A stretch of DNA of 13,243 bases from Oscillospiraceae bacterium. GTDB taxonomy: Bacteria; Bacillota; Clostridia; Oscillospirales; Oscillospiraceae. Position numbers and translations under genes: made by a program. The stretch spans positions 1-13,243 of the forward strand of contig JAISAA010000253.1 in assembly GCA_031266955.1 (NCBI GenBank), read 5' to 3'. Shown here piece by piece: positions 13,180 through 13,243 of this stretch. The notes beneath the pieces were generated by a model. The model was not told the origin of the DNA and did no database searches. It was given only the letters and a program-made list of their open reading frames with translations. Each line of letters begins with the position of its first letter. The first letter of the stretch is position 1.

Positions 13180-13243
13180 TCAGTCCGACGGGGCGTCGAT
13201 TATTTCTTCCGTTCCGGAATTTATTTTCTCGTTTGCTAATTTG
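13180..13243 (-). CDS. C-terminal end of an unidentified gene (partial)
   Basis: Reading leftward from the window edge, one frame gives 20 codons ending EEIIDAPSD and then TGA at 13182-13180. The other minus-strand frame I translated gave Arg/Asn/Pro-rich residues of no typical protein character. The acidic, protein-like C-terminus and a downstream promoter for the next gene make a real gene end likely. Too little is present to identify it. Confidence 0.5.
   Translation of the reverse strand, partial: KLANEKINSGTEEIIDAPSD

Noticed and set aside
1..13243. CRISPR array, tRNA, rRNA, transposase, phage or toxin-antitoxin genes
   Set aside because: I saw no regularly spaced direct repeats, cloverleaf-like sequence or hallmark protein motifs on either strand.

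Overview
The window looks like chromosomal DNA from a GC-rich, anaerobic, spore-forming Bacillota (Clostridia, perhaps an Oscillospiraceae- or Christensenellales-like lineage). This rests on a CwlD-like amidase, strong AGGAGG ribosome binding sites, clear sigma-A type promoters, frequent GTG/TTG starts, a TSCPD protein and a stand-alone lipoyl-free E2-like acyltransferase. The taxonomic call is inference from gene content. Most genes are very G+C rich (about 77% at 6061-6120), with a few AT-richer exceptions.

Layout. Positions 1-635 hold no convincing gene but a cluster of perfect palindromes, a terminator-like hairpin and, at the right end, a good promoter. Next, on the + strand, come a short-chain dehydrogenase (636-1604) closed by a strong terminator, an E2-like acyltransferase (1786-2670), and a tight four-gene run: CwlD-like amidase, radA, type-4 uracil-DNA glycosylase and a GNAT acetyltransferase (2768-6332). 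An AT-rich small membrane protein gene with its own promoter (6417-6818) ends the + strand half.

From 6851 to the right edge every gene is on the minus strand. Reading leftward from the edge: the last 20 codons of an unidentified gene; a TSCPD-domain protein with its own promoter; a class I aminotransferase followed without gaps by an unknown lipoprotein and a leucine-rich-repeat-like lipoprotein with two homologous halves; then purB, from a near-consensus promoter, followed by a stand-alone 5'-3' exonuclease. The two halves converge at 6819-6850.

How the genes relate. RadA (branch migration in recombination), the Fe-S uracil-DNA glycosylase and the FEN-like exonuclease are all DNA repair functions, but they sit in two separate transcription units. 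PurB is housekeeping purine synthesis. The aminotransferase-lipoprotein-lipoprotein set is the least explained part. I found no CRISPR array, tRNA, rRNA, transposase or phage gene, and nothing that amounts to a clear new biological system. The items most worth a second look are the palindrome cluster, the two lipoproteins, the palindrome-encoded tail of the TSCPD protein, the inverted repeat over the purB ribosome binding site, and the AT-rich gene at the strand switch.
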